A stretch of 10,774 nucleotides of DNA from positions 1-10,774 of the forward strand of contig JAPLGY010000602.1 of assembly GCA_026389955.1 (NCBI GenBank), written 5' to 3'. The position numbers and the translations under genes are program-made. Under the pieces are notes generated by a model. That model saw nothing but the letters and a program-made list of their open reading frames with translations. It had not been told where the DNA came from and ran no database searches. The stretch's first letter is position 1. Every line of letters begins with the position of its first letter. Below are positions 8,898 through 10,774 of this stretch, in pieces. The stretch is from Caldilinea sp. (lineage in GTDB: Bacteria; Chloroflexota; Anaerolineae; Caldilineales; Caldilineaceae).

Positions 8898-8934
8898 CCC
8901 AGCGGAGTGGCCATAAGCTGGCCACTCCGCTGGG
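8898..8934. terminator. Perfect 15-bp hairpin between convergent genes, possible bidirectional terminator
   Basis: CCCAGCGGAGTGGCC (8898-8912) and its exact reverse complement (8920-8934) flank a 7-nt loop, ATAAGCT. It lies 6 nt after the subunit I stop, between two converging genes. It has no T-run on either side, so it is not a classical rho-independent terminator. It may act as a transcript-end stabiliser or a weak terminator. Confidence 0.6.
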
Positions 8935-8975
8935 CCCTCTGGCGCCGCCGCAAAAGCCACGGGGCAGGTTCAATC

Positions 8976-8997
8976 GATCCCCGAGCGATCCCCGAGC
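8976..8997. repeat. Tandem 11-bp direct repeat in the intergenic region
   Basis: Two exact adjacent copies of GATCCCCGAGC (8976-8986 and 8987-8997) lie between the oxidase operon and the GH13 gene. One 11-bp turn places the two copies on the same DNA face. No function can be assigned. The rest of 8892-9031 holds only the hairpin and no gene. Confidence 0.85.
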
Positions 8998-9031
8998 AGA
9001 GCCCCTTCCTCCCTGAAAAGACGGAGGATCG

Positions 9032-10762
9032 CTACCCGCCGATTCGCAAAATCAGCGCCGACTTCGCCCCCAAACCGACGGTTACCTTGCCCTCTAGGGC
9101 GGCCCAGTCAGGGGTCTGCCGCTTCAGGGTATTGATCCCCTGCAGAATTTCTTCGATGCCTTCTTCGCCGCCCACAAACATCATGTAAGGGCCTGGCATA
9201 GACATAAACATTACCGTCAGCAGACGCACGTCTTCCAGCGCGAATTGCTCGCGTCGCCACTTGCTCCCCCAGCTGGGCCACCAAAAGGTATCGTGCGAGT
9301 CGATGTGGTGGGCGGTCATCGCGCCGCGAGGCAGGAAGGCGTCGCGGTCCTGGATCCAGCGCGCCACACCTTTGGCGCTTTTGACCCCCCAGGGCCTGGC
9401 TTTGCTGGGGTGCATGATGGCAGTGACCAACCACTGCTCATCGTAGTTGTAGTTCAAGTCCATCGAACGGCGCAGCAGAATCCCCGATGGCTCGGTGTAC
9501 ATCAACGATTCAGGGTTGAGCGATTTCAGAGCCGGGCGCAACTGCTCGAAAAGGGGTACGCAGGCCAGCGCCGACATGCCAGCGCGATGGCGGGCCCACT
9601 CGGCCCAGTTGGGAAAATCGTTGTAGGTAGGGGCATCAAAACGAAAGCCATCAATCTGCAAATCCGAAAGTAAAAATTGCATGGCCTCGATGAAGTAGCT
9701 CTGCCATTCAGGGTTGCGGGCATCAAAAGCCTTGGTGTAAATTCCTGCCACCTGACCATACGAATCTCGAAAAAACCAGTCGGGGTGCTCGGCAATCAAA
9801 GGCGAGACCGCAGGACTTCCTGCTTTCCAGTAAGGTTCAAAGTCCAGGATGTGGCGAGACCAGGCGATCAGATAGTTGCTCCATTCTCCCACTTCGGCAG
9901 AAAAGCTGTCCGAGGTTTGCGCGCCCACCAGATGGGCATAAGGCCCCGATCTCACCCCGTCGGCGGCAGCACCGATGGACTCTTGATCCAACACCCCGTG
10001 CAGCAGTACATCCAAGATGATGCGAATGCCCAGCCGGTGACACTCTGTCACCAGCACCTTCATCTGCTCACGGTCGCCAAAAGAGGTGGCAATGTCCCAG
10101 TAGTCGTGTACATTGTAGCTGGGATACGGCTGGCGGGGCATCAGTTGGATCACATTGAAGCCCAGCGCGACAATGCGGGGCAGATCGGCGGTCAGGTCAG
10201 AGAGCTCGGGATAGGGCTGATACCGGTGGTTGGGGTAAAAGACCGAAAAGCCAACTTGGGCTTCCCAGATGCTGGCCGCTCCAATCCAGGTGGGCGGGTT
10301 GCACGGTGTGGTCTGCCCGCTCAGACGCAGCCAGCTCTGGAAGGTCTCGGCAAAGGCAGTGAAGCCAGGAACCCGCAGGTCAAGGTCGCAGAGATCCAGG
10401 CTGGTCTCCCCCATCCGGCTGAGGTCACCCGAAAAGTTGGTAGCCAACTCGAGCACAAGCGATCGAGCTGTTTCGCTCTTGATGCGAATATCGCTGACCT
10501 CCAGTTCCTGCCTGACCCACACCGCCACATTCCGTTCTGCACTGCCCAGATGAAGAAGGGCACTCGAACCGCGCAACCCCCCCACGGGCGAGATGCCCGT
10601 CCAGCTTGTCACCTCCCCCAGTGCCACGTCGCGGTGCAGACCGTTGCCAGGGGCATTGAGCTGCCAGGTGCCCGAAGGTACCCCCAGGGTGGTGGAAAAG
10701 GTCAGGTTGCGAATCAGCAAGGTAGCGCTGGGTTCCCCGCACAAGGTCAGCCGGACCGTCAT
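9032..10762 (-). CDS. GH13 (alpha-amylase superfamily) glycoside hydrolase or transglycosidase
   Basis: 576 residues from the ATG at 10760-10762. The frame stays open to the window edge and there is no clear ribosome binding site, so the gene may begin further upstream. Residues ~1-155 look like a beta-rich N-terminal domain. A TIM barrel follows: LPRIVALGFNVIQLMP (~194-209), SYNVHDYWDIATSFGDREQ (~215-233), region II DGFRFDAP (371-378, nucleophile Asp 376), region III MYTEPSG (421-427, acid/base Glu 424) and region IV HHIDSHD (485-491, Asp 491). Region I reads DVLLHG (251-256) where most members have DxVxNH, so the usual Asn-His pair is altered. The C-terminal part after the barrel is short (~50 residues). 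No signal peptide is seen, so it is probably cytoplasmic. It would act on alpha-glucans or related sugars; the substrate cannot be named. It converges on the oxidase operon and has no visible tie to it. Confidence 0.85.
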   Translation of the reverse strand: MTVRLTLCGEPSATLLIRNLTFSTTLGVPSGTWQLNAPGNGLHRDVALGEVTSWTGISPVGGLRGSSALLHLGSAERNVAVWVRQELEVSDIRIKSETARSLVLELATNFSGDLSRMGETSLDLCDLDLRVPGFTAFAETFQSWLRLSGQTTPCNPPTWIGAASIWEAQVGFSVFYPNHRYQPYPELSDLTADLPRIVALGFNVIQLMPRQPYPSYNVHDYWDIATSFGDREQMKVLVTECHRLGIRIILDVLLHGVLDQESIGAAADGVRSGPYAHLVGAQTSDSFSAEVGEWSNYLIAWSRHILDFEPYWKAGSPAVSPLIAEHPDWFFRDSYGQVAGIYTKAFDARNPEWQSYFIEAMQFLLSDLQIDGFRFDAPTYNDFPNWAEWARHRAGMSALACVPLFEQLRPALKSLNPESLMYTEPSGILLRRSMDLNYNYDEQWLVTAIMHPSKARPWGVKSAKGVARWIQDRDAFLPRGAMTAHHIDSHDTFWWPSWGSKWRREQFALEDVRLLTVMFMSMPGPYMMFVGGEEGIEEILQGINTLKRQTPDWAALEGKVTVGLGAKSALILRIGG

Positions 10763-10774
10763 CGCAGGACCGTG

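Noticed and set aside
9007..9028. TCCTCC/GGAGGA inverted repeat as a terminator for the GH13 gene
   Set aside because: The stem is only 6 bp with a 10-nt loop and no T-run follows on the - strand.

Overview
The window is GC-rich bacterial DNA. It carries, left to right on the + strand, the end of an NAD-linked bidirectional [NiFe]-hydrogenase operon (hoxE-F-U-Y-H-W, group 3d type) and then a ba3-type cytochrome c oxidase operon (two Sco-like proteins, subunit IIa, II and I). A convergent GH13 glycoside hydrolase gene lies on the - strand. The mix of a Hox hydrogenase, a Thermus-like ba3 oxidase with its tiny IIa subunit, and high GC suggests a member of the Chloroflexota or a similar thermophile-related lineage. 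That placement is inference; no rRNA or marker gene is present.

Region 1 (1-4986). The tail of HoxE overlaps HoxF, and HoxF and HoxU overlap at ATGA. HoxY follows after 6 nt, HoxH after about 13 nt, and HoxW abuts the HoxH stop (TGAATG). HoxEFU is the diaphorase (FMN, NAD(H) site, Fe-S wire). HoxYH is the hydrogenase dimer and HoxW its dedicated C-terminal protease. The diaphorase genes and hoxY look intact. hoxH does not: after residue ~148 the frame breaks, and the downstream frame resumes at the conserved VPGGV motif. About 18 residues that family members have there are missing, which fits a 3n+1-nt deletion of about 55 nt. hoxW, the next gene, appears to lack about 30 codons between its first metal-binding motif and the VIFVDA strand. 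The catalytic subunit and its maturase therefore both carry internal losses, while everything around them is well conserved. This is either very recent decay of the hydrogenase or an assembly/sequencing artefact.

Region 2 (about 4959-8934). A promoter-like sequence lies at the end of hoxW. Next come a Sco-like thioredoxin-fold protein that keeps CxxxC but lacks the copper-binding His, a canonical Sco (CxxxC + His), a 39-residue single-helix subunit IIa, the CuA subunit II with an unusual insertion in its CuA loop, and subunit I with all haem and CuB ligands. These are tightly packed and look like one transcription unit combining oxidase subunits with copper-site assembly factors. A perfect 15-bp hairpin follows subunit I.

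Region 3 (8935-10774). A short intergenic stretch holds a tandem 11-bp repeat. A GH13 (alpha-amylase superfamily) gene on the - strand follows; its catalytic Asp/Glu/Asp are recognisable, conserved region I is atypical, and its reading frame stays open to the window edge.

I did not find a clearly new system. The points most worth checking are the paired lesions in hoxH/hoxW, the CuA-loop insertion, and the Sco paralogue without its histidine.
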